A stretch of 64,000 nt of DNA from Candidatus Parvarchaeota archaeon UBA573. Its GTDB lineage: Archaea > Nanobdellota > Nanobdellia > Parvarchaeales > Parvarchaeaceae. The notes under the pieces were generated by a model that was not told the DNA's origin, searched no databases, and was given only the letters and a program-made list of their open reading frames with translations. Location: positions 67,662-131,661 of the forward strand of contig DAPE01000011.1 of NCBI GenBank assembly GCA_002502045.1, given 5' to 3'. Position 1 is the stretch's first letter; every line of letters starts with the position of its first letter. This document shows positions 18,536 to 27,748 of the stretch, piece by piece. The position numbers were made by a program, and so were the translations under genes.

Positions 18536-19255
18536 TTAGAAACTGTAAGATATCTCATTATCTTTACCGTGCTTTTCCTGAAATATCTTAAATGCATTTT
18601 CTATATTGTCCTTATCATAGCTATGCAATTCTTTAGCAACTTCATATGCAAAAATCTTTGCTAGTGTATAATAATTTGAGAATATAACATTCTTATTATT
18701 CTGATCATTCTTAATCATGTCTAAAGTTGAATTGATATTGACAACACTCGCTTTCTTGGATAAAGCTAATTTTTGCCCGGTAGAGCTCTGTTTATCTTCT
18801 ACAGTAATATATTTAGGCATTGATACCATAAGATCTCCTTCTGGGGAATATATGAGTAATGAGGTTTTAACTTTTAATGAATTATATTTTTCATTGTAAT
18901 TCTTCACAAGATTTGGATACTTGTTGAGGAGATTCACATAGAAATAACCAGCTTTATTCTCTAATGCTTCCTCATATAAACCATCATTTATGTCTATTCC
19001 TGCTTTTGAAAGCCAACCTGTATTTGTTAAAAAGTAATTTGCAGCTGAGTTAGAAAGATCGCCTTTGTTTAGTCTATAAACCTTTCCCCTTATAGTATAA
19101 TCATTTTTTTCTTTAACGTAAGGGAAGACCTCTACATTTAATGCTCCCGATTCTAAAGAAGCAATTAAAGTATCCATAGCACCCTCTAATTTAGATTCCT
19201 TATGCTTATGGTAAGCCTTTGTTAAACCATAATCTAACAGATTAAATAGTGACAT
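18536..19255 (-). CDS. Conserved-looking cytoplasmic protein of unknown function
   Basis: A 239-aa soluble protein with no signal, membrane segment or cysteine pattern. It is rich in Lys, Asn and Tyr, with alternating helix and strand character. I do not recognise a family. It lies upstream of the surface operon on the same strand and downstream of tRNA-Asn, with about 60 AT-rich bases on each side, so it may be a single-gene unit. Composition matches neighbouring housekeeping genes. Confidence 0.6.
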   Translation of the reverse strand: MSLFNLLDYGLTKAYHKHKESKLEGAMDTLIASLESGALNVEVFPYVKEKNDYTIRGKVYRLNKGDLSNSAANYFLTNTGWLSKAGIDINDGLYEEALENKAGYFYVNLLNKYPNLVKNYNEKYNSLKVKTSLLIYSPEGDLMVSMPKYITVEDKQSSTGQKLALSKKASVVNINSTLDMIKNDQNNKNVIFSNYYTLAKIFAYEVAKELHSYDKDNIENAFKIFQEKHGKDNEISYSF

Positions 19256-19317
19256 ATAGAATTGTGATAATAACTATTATAAATACTTTATGGTAGTCAT
19301 TTAAATATAACATAAAC

Positions 19318-19389
19318 CGCCCGGGGCAGGATTCGAACCTGCAACGCCTTGGTTAACAGCCAAGTGCTCTGCCGTTGAGCTACTCGGGC
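19318..19389 (-). tRNA. tRNA-Asn (GTT), no intron
   Basis: Reverse-complement cloverleaf: acceptor GCCCGAG/CCCGGGC with an A6-C67 mismatch, D stem GCTC/GAGC, anticodon stem CTTGG/CCAAG with loop CTGTTAA (anticodon GTT), T stem GCAGG/CCTGC with loop TTCGAAT, and discriminator G. It begins one nucleotide after the stop codon of the CCA-adding enzyme gene on the same strand. No CCA is encoded, so that enzyme is needed to finish it. Confidence 0.95.
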
Positions 19390-19390
19390 A

Positions 19391-20587
19391 TCAATTAACA
19401 AATATTGATTTCGGAGACATATATTCTTTTATTTTAAGCAATATAAATTTATTGAAGTTGCTAATACCATACGATTTATCATAAGCAACATGTCTTTCTG
19501 CTGGAAATACATCTTTATGGGGCTTTAAAAACTTCTTTAATATCTCAATATCCGAGAAAACTTCTGGACCGTAAACCAACTTGGTTTTACTTTTTGGGGT
19601 ATTATTTATCTGAAGAAATAATGTAGCGTTTTTTTCGGTGTAATCTATATCATAGGAGTATAGCTCTACATCATTTGCTTTAAGCTCTCTTATCAACTTA
19701 TCTAAATTTTTTACATATTTTGAAAGAAAAATGTCTCTTGGTTCTATTATTTTTGTAGAGAAAGTAAAAAGCCTTGTGCCTCGTAACTTAACTTCTTTTA
19801 CTATTTTTTCTTTTAGGTTTTTCTTTATAAAAAAGTCAAATGATGGATAAAGATAAAATCTTTTTAATGAAAAAACAAATTTGGACAAATTATCCTCATT
19901 TACTGAGGCACAGATATTCCTTTTTGGATTCGTTGGGTCCGGCAGTAAAATTGGAGAGTCATGTTGAATAGAGCTTTTACCCACTGTAACTGGCATTTTC
20001 CAAGAGTTTACTTCTGTAATAAGCGACATAAAACTACCAAATTCTTTTATCATAACTTCTAAAGAATAGCCGGAAAAACCATGCATATAAGTCTCTGAAC
20101 CATAGCAGTTATTGGCTTTACAAAAAGCTTTTAGTATTATAACATCATTTTTTTGAGCTGATGATAAAAAAGAATTTATGTAATTTGCATGCAAAACTGA
20201 AAGATCTATAGAATTCTTTACTGAAGTTAAATCAGAAAAACGAAGCACGGGAACTACTTCTATTTTAACGCTTTTAAACTTTCCTTTGAAATACTCTCTG
20301 GTACCAAAAGTGGTTATAAAATCGTTTGGAACTAGAATAGAGAGATTCTTCATTTCCTTCTCCGAATTAAAAACTGCAAATATATCAATATCACTTTCAT
20401 CTTTTATCCAGGTCCCCTTTGCATATGACCCACCAAATTTAAATTCAACATTTATATCGTTTATTTCTGCATTTTTCCTTAGTAAGTCTATAAGCTCATT
20501 TGCAGTATTATCTAGAGCCTTTCTTTCTTTTAGCGAAGGCACAAATTTAGAATAAGCTTTTTCAAATACTTTTTTGAACTTGTCCAT
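19391..20587 (-). CDS. cca: CCA tRNA nucleotidyltransferase, archaeal class I
   Basis: A 398-aa enzyme that adds or repairs the 3'-CCA end of tRNAs. The nucleotidyltransferase signature GGSYAKGTWIKDESDIDIF (about 47-65) has the G-S motif and the D-x-D metal-binding pair. The domain continues with the typical archaeal LHANYINSFL and FSGYSLEVM helices and a C-terminal beta-rich tail domain. Length is slightly short of the usual 430-450 aa. The TGA stop at 19391-19393 is one base from the 5' end of tRNA-Asn, so one transcript probably carries both. Divergent from lhr. Confidence 0.93.
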   Translation of the reverse strand: MDKFKKVFEKAYSKFVPSLKERKALDNTANELIDLLRKNAEINDINVEFKFGGSYAKGTWIKDESDIDIFAVFNSEKEMKNLSILVPNDFITTFGTREYFKGKFKSVKIEVVPVLRFSDLTSVKNSIDLSVLHANYINSFLSSAQKNDVIILKAFCKANNCYGSETYMHGFSGYSLEVMIKEFGSFMSLITEVNSWKMPVTVGKSSIQHDSPILLPDPTNPKRNICASVNEDNLSKFVFSLKRFYLYPSFDFFIKKNLKEKIVKEVKLRGTRLFTFSTKIIEPRDIFLSKYVKNLDKLIRELKANDVELYSYDIDYTEKNATLFLQINNTPKSKTKLVYGPEVFSDIEILKKFLKPHKDVFPAERHVAYDKSYGISNFNKFILLKIKEYMSPKSIFVN

Positions 20588-20654
20588 AACAATATATCAT
20601 TTAAAAGGTATTAATAAATTATATAAGGCATAGTATAACTAACGTATAACCATA
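20588..20654. promoter_or_regulatory. Divergent promoter region between cca and lhr
   Basis: A 67-bp AT-only-like spacer. On the plus strand a TATA box TTATATAA lies at 20619-20626, about 29 bp before the lhr ATG, so lhr mRNA should be nearly leaderless. The cca side has only a weak TTTAAATGATATA-like stretch on the minus strand. Confidence 0.5.
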
Positions 20655-23354
20655 ATGGAAAACCTGTCTACAAAATTAGAGAAAATATTAAAGGAGATGG
20701 GGTTTACAGAGCTTACTGAAATACAGAAGGCAGTTATACCAAAAATAAAAGAAGGAAAAAACATAATCTTTAGAGCGCCTACTGGATACGGAAAGACACT
20801 GGCAGCATTCCTGCCTCTGCTTGATAAATTAAAACCTGATGCAGAAGGAATACAACTTTTATATATAACTCCATTAAAATCGCTAAACCGAGACATATTC
20901 AAAAATATAATAAACATAAGCAACAAAATGGGTATTGAAGTAGACATCAGGCATGGAGACACAACCGCATATGAGCGAGCTAATCAGGCAACTATGCCAC
21001 CTCACTGTTTAATAACAACTCCTGAAACAGTACAATCTATCCTTCTTAGCAAGAGACTTGTTGAAAAGCTAAAAAATCTAAAGTATGTAATTGTAGATGA
21101 AATCCAGAGTTTAATGGAGTCCAAAAGAGGCACGCAGTTTTCTGTTGGATTAGAAAGGTTAAGAAGGATAGCTAATTTTCAAATTGTAGGTATAAGCGCT
21201 ACTATATCGGACTTTAAGGAAACAAAAGAATACTTATCAGCAGAAGAGAGTGTTGAATTTTCAGGTGATAAAGAATATGATATAGAAGTGACTTACCCCA
21301 GCTTTAACAATGAGGATGAAGAAGTCGCATCAAAGGAGAATGTTAGCAAGCTAGTGGCAAATTCTTTGAGGTATATAAGTGAAGAAATAAAAAAATCTAA
21401 ATCCACAATAATATTTACAAATACCCGAGAAACCGCAGAATTACTTGGTTCGAGATTAAGTAAATTTCTTAAAGACAAAAAAATGGAAGTACACCACAGT
21501 TCTCTATCCAAAGAAGTTAGGATGGAAATAGAAAACGCCTTTAAAATTGGAGACATTGACCTTATGATAGCCACAAGCTCATTGGAGCTAGGTATAGACA
21601 TCGGAAATGTAGACTTAGTAATACAGTACATGTCACCTCGGCAAGTAATAAAACTTATACAAAGAGTTGGAAGGTCTAATCACAACCAATTAGGAATAGC
21701 TAAAGGGAAGTTAGTCACAATAAATATTGATGACTATCTAGAAAGTAAGGCAATAGACAACTGCAGATTAAAAAGGAAACTTGAAGTAATATCTTTACCC
21801 GTTGAAAGCTTGGATATACTTGCACACCAGATAGTCGGATTGATTATAGATGGAGTACAAAAAAATGAGGAGATATTCAAAGTTGTCAAAAAAAGTTATG
21901 CATATAAAGATCTAAAAAAGGAAAAATTTGATCAAGTAATAGACTTTCTAATAAAACATTATATGATTAGGTATTATGGGGATACATTAATAAGAACTAG
22001 GAAAGGCCTACTTTTTTATATAAATAACATTTCTTCAATTCCCAACAAAAAAAGTTATGTAGTAATAGACAGCCTGCTTAACAAAAGGATAGGAGTTTTA
22101 GATGAGGAATTTGTAGCTGAAAATGCGAAGCCTGGGAATAATTTTATAATGCGTGGAGAAAACTGGAAAATAATAAAAATAGAGAACCAAAAAATTGAGG
22201 TCACAAGAACAAATAGTAACATTGGAGCGATACCTGCTTGGGAAGGTGAGCTAATGCCAGTTTACAGATTTGTAGCAGAGGAAGCTGCAGATTTAAGGGA
22301 GAAATACTCCTCCAAGTTCTCAGTGCTAAAAGAACAAAAAGAGAATTTTGTTATACCTAATTCAAAACGGATTGTTGTAGAAAAGGTAGATGATTATGTA
22401 GTAATCCATTCAACATTTGGAAGCATGACAAATGAGGCTATTGCAAAAGCACTTACATCCAAGATAACTGAAATAATAGGTGAAAGTGTAATTAGTAAAA
22501 TTGATCCTTACAGGATAACAATAAAAACACACTTGCCTGCAGAAAAGATAAAGGACCTTATAATTAACTTAAATGACCTAGAAAAAAGAATAAAAGAAAA
22601 TATAAAGAGAACTTCCTTATATGAGTACAGATTTTTAAATATAGCAAAGAGATTTGGCGTTATAAATAAATACGCAGATTTTACAAAAATAAGATTGAGA
22701 AGCCTTATTGAGTTATACGACAACAGCATATTAGAAGAAGAAACTTTCAAAGAGATTTTTTCAAGTAAGGTAGACATAAAATCTGCAGAGGATATACTTA
22801 AAAAAATAAATAGTGGAGAGATATCTATAGTAGTAAATGATGGCGAAGCCTCCCCTCTCGCATATGAAAGCCTAGAAACTAGTTATGGTGGATCAATAAT
22901 AAAACCAAACGAAGCTAAAAAAGCCCTTAGACAACTTGTTCTTGAGAGGATAGAAAACACTGAAATTTTTATGCAGTGTATGAACTGCGGGTATAAAATA
23001 GGTAGTGTATTAGTTAAGAATACTGACGGCATAAAATGCCCTAAATGTAAAGCTAGATATATAGGATTCTATAAAATAAGACAAAAAAATATATATGAAA
23101 ACGTGCTTAAAAAAGCACTAAAAAACAAGAAGCTAAGCAAGCAAGAACGGCTACTTTTTGAAAGCGTAAAACAAAATGGGGTCTTATATTTAGGATACGA
23201 TAAAAAAGCATGCATCGTAAGCTCGGCCTATGGCATAGGAGCAAAGACTGCAAGCAGAATTTTATCGTCTTATAGTAAAAACGAAGATGAACTTATTGAT
23301 AAAATCATAGAAGCAGAAAAAAATTATATAGAAACTAAAGAATTTTGGGCTTAA
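20655..23354 (+). CDS. lhr: Lhr-type superfamily 2 helicase
   Basis: An 899-aa ATP-dependent helicase of the large helicase-related family, linked to DNA repair or RNA processing in archaea. Walker A is APTGYGKT (41-48). Motif II is VDEIQ (DEIQ instead of the commoner DEIH/DEVH), motif III is GISATIS, and motif VI is QRVGRSNHNQLG. The family-specific winged-helix and Lhr core region follows, then a four-Cys ribbon (CMNCG and CPKCK, about 775-800) and a C-terminal helix-hairpin region. Length is normal for archaeal Lhr. It converges on the MBL gene with one base between stops. Confidence 0.92.
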   Translation: MENLSTKLEKILKEMGFTELTEIQKAVIPKIKEGKNIIFRAPTGYGKTLAAFLPLLDKLKPDAEGIQLLYITPLKSLNRDIFKNIINISNKMGIEVDIRHGDTTAYERANQATMPPHCLITTPETVQSILLSKRLVEKLKNLKYVIVDEIQSLMESKRGTQFSVGLERLRRIANFQIVGISATISDFKETKEYLSAEESVEFSGDKEYDIEVTYPSFNNEDEEVASKENVSKLVANSLRYISEEIKKSKSTIIFTNTRETAELLGSRLSKFLKDKKMEVHHSSLSKEVRMEIENAFKIGDIDLMIATSSLELGIDIGNVDLVIQYMSPRQVIKLIQRVGRSNHNQLGIAKGKLVTINIDDYLESKAIDNCRLKRKLEVISLPVESLDILAHQIVGLIIDGVQKNEEIFKVVKKSYAYKDLKKEKFDQVIDFLIKHYMIRYYGDTLIRTRKGLLFYINNISSIPNKKSYVVIDSLLNKRIGVLDEEFVAENAKPGNNFIMRGENWKIIKIENQKIEVTRTNSNIGAIPAWEGELMPVYRFVAEEAADLREKYSSKFSVLKEQKENFVIPNSKRIVVEKVDDYVVIHSTFGSMTNEAIAKALTSKITEIIGESVISKIDPYRITIKTHLPAEKIKDLIINLNDLEKRIKENIKRTSLYEYRFLNIAKRFGVINKYADFTKIRLRSLIELYDNSILEEETFKEIFSSKVDIKSAEDILKKINSGEISIVVNDGEASPLAYESLETSYGGSIIKPNEAKKALRQLVLERIENTEIFMQCMNCGYKIGSVLVKNTDGIKCPKCKARYIGFYKIRQKNIYENVLKKALKNKKLSKQERLLFESVKQNGVLYLGYDKKACIVSSAYGIGAKTASRILSSYSKNEDELIDKIIEAEKNYIETKEFWA

Positions 23355-23355
23355 A

Positions 23356-24054
23356 TTAAACAAAAATGCTATCTGCGTTATGATCCTTACCATGCGAAAC
23401 GCACACTAAGTCTGGCTTAAGTTCCTTTATTTTATTTATGCTGTTTACAAGAGAGATATAATCCTCAAAAAATGGCGGAGATTCAAGCCGTTTATCTGTA
23501 CCCTGCAACAAATCACCAACTAATACCGTGTTTGAATCTATTAAATAAATCGATATTGAATCCTTTGTATGGCCAGGAGTTTCTATTATCTTTGCATTAA
23601 TACCCATCTCTTTTGGGAAAACGCCTTCCTTTAATTTCATATCTGGCTTTATATATTTTGGTTTCATGAATTTAGCCATTAATGGTAACATACGCACAAC
23701 AAATTTATTTTTAAAAGATTTTGAATTTGAAACTGGCATTAAAAGGCCTTTAGTTCCATCAACATAAGGTATCCCATTTTCATGTATACCTATATGAGCA
23801 TTGCTCATTTTCTGTAATGCATAAGCACTTCCGAAGTGGTCAACATGCGAATGTGTAAGCAATATGTATTTTATATCACTTACAGATTTGCCTATGCTAT
23901 TTATGTAGGCAATTATTTTCTTTTCGCTATTTGGCAGGCCAGTGTCAACCAATATTAAACCGTTCTTGGATTCTATTAAAAATGCTTTGGAGTGTCCTAA
24001 ATTTATTTCATGCAGTTTATCATTTATTTTTATACCTAAATCTTTCTTTACCAT
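23356..24054 (-). CDS. MBL-fold metallo-hydrolase
   Basis: A 232-aa metallo-beta-lactamase-fold protein. The metal motif THSHVDH (67-73) is complete, with the downstream ligands in TPGHTKDS (second site His), VGDLLQG (bridging Asp) and VSHG near the C terminus. The family includes glyoxalase II-like thioesterases, lactonases and nucleases; nothing here decides the substrate. There is no KH or beta-CASP domain, so it is not an RNase J/CPSF type. Confidence 0.85.
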   Translation of the reverse strand: MVKKDLGIKINDKLHEINLGHSKAFLIESKNGLILVDTGLPNSEKKIIAYINSIGKSVSDIKYILLTHSHVDHFGSAYALQKMSNAHIGIHENGIPYVDGTKGLLMPVSNSKSFKNKFVVRMLPLMAKFMKPKYIKPDMKLKEGVFPKEMGINAKIIETPGHTKDSISIYLIDSNTVLVGDLLQGTDKRLESPPFFEDYISLVNSINKIKELKPDLVCVSHGKDHNADSIFV

Positions 24055-24099
24055 ACTAGAATAAAAAATTACTTTTATAAATGTTTATTTGTGTAATAA

Positions 24100-24166
24100 A
24101 AGCGCTCAGAAGCTACCCTAATCTTCATTGTAAAACTCAGCAGGTGTTCATTTCATCATTGCGCGG
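24100..24166 (-). ncRNA. C/D box guide sRNA (2'-O-methylation), two guides
   Basis: Read on the minus strand, the order is: closing stem GCGC (24161-24164), C box ATGATGA (24153-24159), 12-nt guide (24141-24152), D' box CTGA (24137-24140), 8-nt spacer, C' box ATGAAGA (24122-24128), 12-nt guide (24110-24121), D box CTGA (24106-24109), closing stem GCGC (24102-24105) and then a TTTT run. Box sequences, 12-nt guides and size (about 65 nt) fit archaeal C/D sRNAs that direct fibrillarin/Nop5/L7Ae to rRNA or tRNA. Methylation should fall opposite the fifth base upstream of D and D', a U in each predicted target. It starts right after the stop codon of the gene at 24168, so it may be cut from that mRNA or have its own start. 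Confidence 0.85.
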
Positions 24167-24167
24167 A

Positions 24168-24710
24168 CTAATTTAAATTAATTTTAGGTATACTAGAACT
24201 ATTGGAAGAATTAGATGATGTAAAGAATGCAAGTATAAATGTAGAATTAGAATCTATCGAATTAACTTTTATGTTATAAGGTATAAGAGGGGTATTAGAA
24301 CCCTGTTGTATTAAGAACCAGGAGGTACCTTCGCTTGCATTTGCGCACATTGGCCCAATAAATTGCTTTGAGAAGATGCATGTCAGATCTCCATTAGAAA
24401 CATTATAAGAGATATTTTCACTTTGTAGCATGTTCTCTGTTAATTCTAACATATTTGATATATTGTCTGCTAAAAGCGTAGAAACTGGAATATCCGACGA
24501 AAATGCAATTATACTGTCTGGAACGCCCTGCTGTATTGTAATCGAATTTCCAAGATATGTAGAATTAGGACTTAGAAGATTAGTTGGTACAACAATGTAA
24601 TAACTGACTGGAGCACTGCTAGAAACATGCGGAAAGAAAAAGAAAATTGATGAAACAAAAGCTATAGCTATAAACAATGCTGCAGCTTGCTTTAATCTTA
24701 TATTTACCAT
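24168..24710 (-). CDS. Small secreted or membrane-anchored protein of unknown function
   Basis: A 180-aa protein with an N-terminal hydrophobic segment (about 7-28, QAAALFIAIAFVSSIFFFF) and an ectodomain rich in Ser, Asn and Thr with at least ten N-x-S/T sequons and a single Cys pair (LTCIF and GPMCA). The C terminus is a Ser/Asn tail. No domain recognised. Its stop is directly followed by the C/D box sRNA, so the sRNA is at or in its 3' untranslated region. Confidence 0.65.
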   Translation of the reverse strand: MVNIRLKQAAALFIAIAFVSSIFFFFPHVSSSAPVSYYIVVPTNLLSPNSTYLGNSITIQQGVPDSIIAFSSDIPVSTLLADNISNMLELTENMLQSENISYNVSNGDLTCIFSKQFIGPMCANASEGTSWFLIQQGSNTPLIPYNIKVNSIDSNSTFILAFFTSSNSSNSSSIPKINLN

Positions 24711-24750
24711 ATTTAAATTATTTTATTTGAACCTATAAAGTATTAAAACT

Positions 24751-26103
24751 TTATTTTATTAAAGCATAACCTATAAGGGCCACTACTAGAATTAATATTA
24801 GGCCTATTAAGAAAGGAAGCGGGGAGAAAGCAATCAAAGCCAATAGGACTGCAAAAACGAAGAAGCCAAATAAAGCCCTTGAATAATTTTTCTTTTTAGT
24901 ATAAACATAACCATATCCAAATGCAAAGAATACAAATGCAGCAGCAAATGCGAGTGCACTTATTATTATCAGAGATATATAACTGAAAACACCAGAACTA
25001 ACTATTGCAGGTGCAAATATAGTTATTAAGACTATAGGAACTGCTGCTGTTATAAGAAGTTTGAGGTTTTCGTCTCTTTGAAGAAAAGCAGGCATTAAAC
25101 CATCTTTTGAAACATCATCTAATGTCCTATTTGAAGCGTTTATCAATGCAAACGCAGTTAAAAGTATTACGATTATAGACAAACCTACAACTATGTATTC
25201 AACACCTAAACCAAATGGTGCAGATAGTATGTTGGCAGTAAAGATATTCGCAGTAGGGATACTTGATAATATCGGATAAATAAGTTTACCTACAGACGCT
25301 GAATTTTCAGCAGTGTAAACAAATGTCTGCACTAGCCCAAAGAGAATTATGGCGGTTATTATTATTGCTAATAAAGCTTTTGCTACATCTGTTCTTTTTT
25401 CTCCTTTATAAACAATAGAGGCTCCTTCAAATCCACCATACATCCAGAGTAATATTAATAAACCAAATAAAAATAATGGCGCTGAAACAGGAAGTACATA
25501 TGAAATCTGAACTCCTGATGGAGCAGCGGTCTTGCTTGAAAAGAAAGCTATAATTCCTAATGCAATAAGAAGTAAAACGAAAAATATCTTTAAAGCCCCT
25601 GCAAAATTTAAAGTCCTTCTAGCCTTGTTATAAAACATCAATATCCACATTATAACGAATATTATATCAATTATAGCTATAGACATGAACGGACTTAATC
25701 CGAAAAATAGAGAAAGCTCACCGACAGAAGCTATTCCTGCTGCCGTAATTGTTATTATAAAAGAAACTATAATCAGAAATGCAAATATGAATGAATATTC
25801 CTTTGTTATAGTATTCTTAAGAAAGTTATAAGGATTATGATTATGTGTTATGCTTATATCGTATATTAGCATTGCAATCAAAAGCGCTAGAAAACCAGCA
25901 CCTATAACAAGGTATATTGATAATGCCCCTCCATAAATCAACGCTACAAAAAGTGGTATCACTAATATACCTAAACCGATTACGCCTGCTAACCCGTGGA
26001 GATAAAGCTCAAAAAATGAATGTACTTTCTCTTTTTTCTTAGCGATTTTCTGTTTATTTCTAGTCTTGCTAACCTTAACATTCTTTTTAGCTTTTTTTTG
26101 CAT
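24751..26103 (-). CDS. APC-superfamily amino acid permease
   Basis: A 450-aa integral membrane protein with about 12 hydrophobic segments after a strongly basic N-terminal tail (about residues 1-28, Lys/Arg-rich). The first membrane helix contains GLAGVIGLGILVIP, the unwound G-x-G-x-G-like element that binds the substrate alpha-amino group in APC transporters. A later helix has LLWMYGGFEGAS, typical of the family. It probably imports amino acids by proton or ion coupling, which would suit a cell with reduced biosynthesis; the substrate is not predictable. Confidence 0.8.
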   Translation of the reverse strand: MQKKAKKNVKVSKTRNKQKIAKKKEKVHSFFELYLHGLAGVIGLGILVIPLFVALIYGGALSIYLVIGAGFLALLIAMLIYDISITHNHNPYNFLKNTITKEYSFIFAFLIIVSFIITITAAGIASVGELSLFFGLSPFMSIAIIDIIFVIMWILMFYNKARRTLNFAGALKIFFVLLLIALGIIAFFSSKTAAPSGVQISYVLPVSAPLFLFGLLILLWMYGGFEGASIVYKGEKRTDVAKALLAIIITAIILFGLVQTFVYTAENSASVGKLIYPILSSIPTANIFTANILSAPFGLGVEYIVVGLSIIVILLTAFALINASNRTLDDVSKDGLMPAFLQRDENLKLLITAAVPIVLITIFAPAIVSSGVFSYISLIIISALAFAAAFVFFAFGYGYVYTKKKNYSRALFGFFVFAVLLALIAFSPLPFLIGLILILVVALIGYALIK

Positions 26104-26135
26104 ATATTATAATAATAGGTAATATGCTATTTAAA

Positions 26136-27524
26136 TCATTTGTATTTGCTTTCTCTCTTACTTGAATCAGTTAAAAGTACAAATTCCGCATTTTTTCTGA
26201 ATTCCGCTAAATTACTTGAATTAAGATAAGTCATCGAGGACCTTAAACCACCAACAAGATTATTTACTATTTTTAGTACGCTGCCTTTGTAGGGAATTAA
26301 AGTTTCAGTTCCTTCTGGAGTGTAACCTTCTAGGTCTGCAGATTCCTCAGTTTTCAAAGCTCTATCTGAAAAAGCATTTATTGAAGCCATTCCTCTGTAA
26401 AATTTATAATTGGTATTCTCTTTTGTAATAACAACGCCAGGACTTTCATCTGTTCCAGCAAACAACCCTCCTATCATTGCAGCATCTGCACCCGCAGCAA
26501 TCGCCTTTGCAAAATCACCTGATTTACTTATTCCACCGTCTGCTATTATATTAACGCCATTTTTTGCGCATTCAATTATCGCACTCAACTGTGGATAACC
26601 TACTCCAGCTACAGGACGCGTAAGACATGCTCCTCCAGGACCTATACCAATTTTAACACAGTCTGCTCCTGCTTTTTTAAGGTTTAAAACCCCCTCCTTT
26701 GTTGCTACATTCCCTGCTATAACACTTACACCTAGTTTCTTAACGGATTTTACTACATCAGCTGTCTTATTTAAATAGCCATTTGCAACATCTACAACTA
26801 TAAAGTCTGTTTCTGCGTCTATCAAGGCCTTTGCCCTTTCTAAATAATCATTTCCTATACCTATTGATCCACCTACTATCAGTCTTCCATTCTTGTCTTT
26901 TGATGCCTTTGAGTAACCGTCTAATAGCTTTACATCCTTTGAGGTTATCATACCTGTTAGATTACCTTCCTTGTCTACTAACGGCAATTTTTCAATTTTG
27001 TTTTTATACATAAGCTGCTTTGCGTCATTAAGTGGTATTCCCTTGTGTGCAGTTATAACATCCTTCGTCATTAACTCGTTTACTTTCTTTTTTTGATTTT
27101 CTTCAAATTCAAAGTCTCTTCTTGTTATTATGCCAATTAACTTTCCTTTGTCCACAACTGGAAAACTAGTAACCTTTTTTTCCGTTACTAAATTACGCAA
27201 TTCTTCTATTGTAAAATCTTTACCCACAACGTATGGTTTTTCTATGATGATATTCTGTTCACGTTTTACTCGTGTTATCTCGAGAACCTCATTTTCTATT
27301 GAATTAAAGCGATGTATTATGCCTACTCCTCCCACCTTTGCCATTGCTATTGCCATTATATGCTCGGTAACTGTATCCATATTGGAGCTGACTAGAGGGA
27401 TATTTAGCTTTATTTTGTCTGTAATATATGTAGAGGTATCAACCTGCCATCTTGAATTTACAGAAGAGACCCTTGGGATAAGAAGAACATCATCAAACGT
27501 GAATTTATCTTCAACAACTTTCAT
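26136..27524 (-). CDS. guaB: Inosine-5'-monophosphate dehydrogenase
   Basis: A 462-aa enzyme oxidising IMP to XMP with NAD+, the committed step to GMP. The order is N-terminal barrel half, two CBS domains (about 95-205), then the catalytic barrel. The active-site loop [11 protein letters not shown] carries the catalytic Cys (residue 300); [15 protein letters not shown] and the YRGMAS phosphate/flap motif follow. The loop is GGAC rather than the usual GSIC, but the Cys and the downstream Thr-Arg are kept. It is divergent from tRNA-Ala, with a 104-bp spacer between them. Confidence 0.94.
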   Translation of the reverse strand: MKVVEDKFTFDDVLLIPRVSSVNSRWQVDTSTYITDKIKLNIPLVSSNMDTVTEHIMAIAMAKVGGVGIIHRFNSIENEVLEITRVKREQNIIIEKPYVVGKDFTIEELRNLVTEKKVTSFPVVDKGKLIGIITRRDFEFEENQKKKVNELMTKDVITAHKGIPLNDAKQLMYKNKIEKLPLVDKEGNLTGMITSKDVKLLDGYSKASKDKNGRLIVGGSIGIGNDYLERAKALIDAETDFIVVDVANGYLNKTADVVKSVKKLGVSVIAGNVATKEGVLNLKKAGADCVKIGIGPGGACLTRPVAGVGYPQLSAIIECAKNGVNIIADGGISKSGDFAKAIAAGADAAMIGGLFAGTDESPGVVITKENTNYKFYRGMASINAFSDRALKTEESADLEGYTPEGTETLIPYKGSVLKIVNNLVGGLRSSMTYLNSSNLAEFRKNAEFVLLTDSSKRESKYK

Positions 27525-27628
27525 ACCAAAAATTATAAAAGAAGTATTAAGTTATAAAGGTTTAATATTGCACAAGCATTATTAAAATGGAAAGCTTTTA
27601 TTTTAAATTATTATTAAATATGAGTTAT
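27525..27628. promoter_or_regulatory. Divergent promoter region of guaB and tRNA-Ala
   Basis: A 104-bp AT-rich spacer. On the plus strand TTTTAAATTATTATTAAATA (27601-27620) lies just upstream of tRNA-Ala and would serve as its TATA box. On the minus strand TTATAAAAG-like runs near 27530-27560 could drive guaB. No hairpin or riboswitch-like structure is apparent. Confidence 0.4.
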
Positions 27629-27701
27629 GGGCCGATGGCGCAATTGGCAACGCGCTCCCCTTGCACGGGAGAGACTGTGGGTTCAAATCCCATTCGGTCC
27701 A
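27629..27701 (+). tRNA. tRNA-Ala (TGC), no intron
   Basis: Cloverleaf: acceptor GGGCCGA/TCGGTCC containing the G3-U70 pair that marks alanine tRNAs, D arm GCGC...ACGC, anticodon stem CTCCC/GGGAG with loop CTTGCAC (anticodon TGC), T stem TGTGGG/CCCAT with loop TTCAAAT, and discriminator A. No CCA encoded. Stands alone between guaB (divergent) and the methyltransferase. Confidence 0.95.
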
Positions 27702-27748
27702 CTTTGATTAATGTAAAGACTTTAAAGCATCAACTATATTAAAAAAAG

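Noticed and set aside
20639-21631. Minus-strand ORFs of 107 and 112 aa opposite lhr
   Set aside because: Antisense to helicase motifs; hydrophobic composition is the usual mirror of Lys-rich coding sequence.
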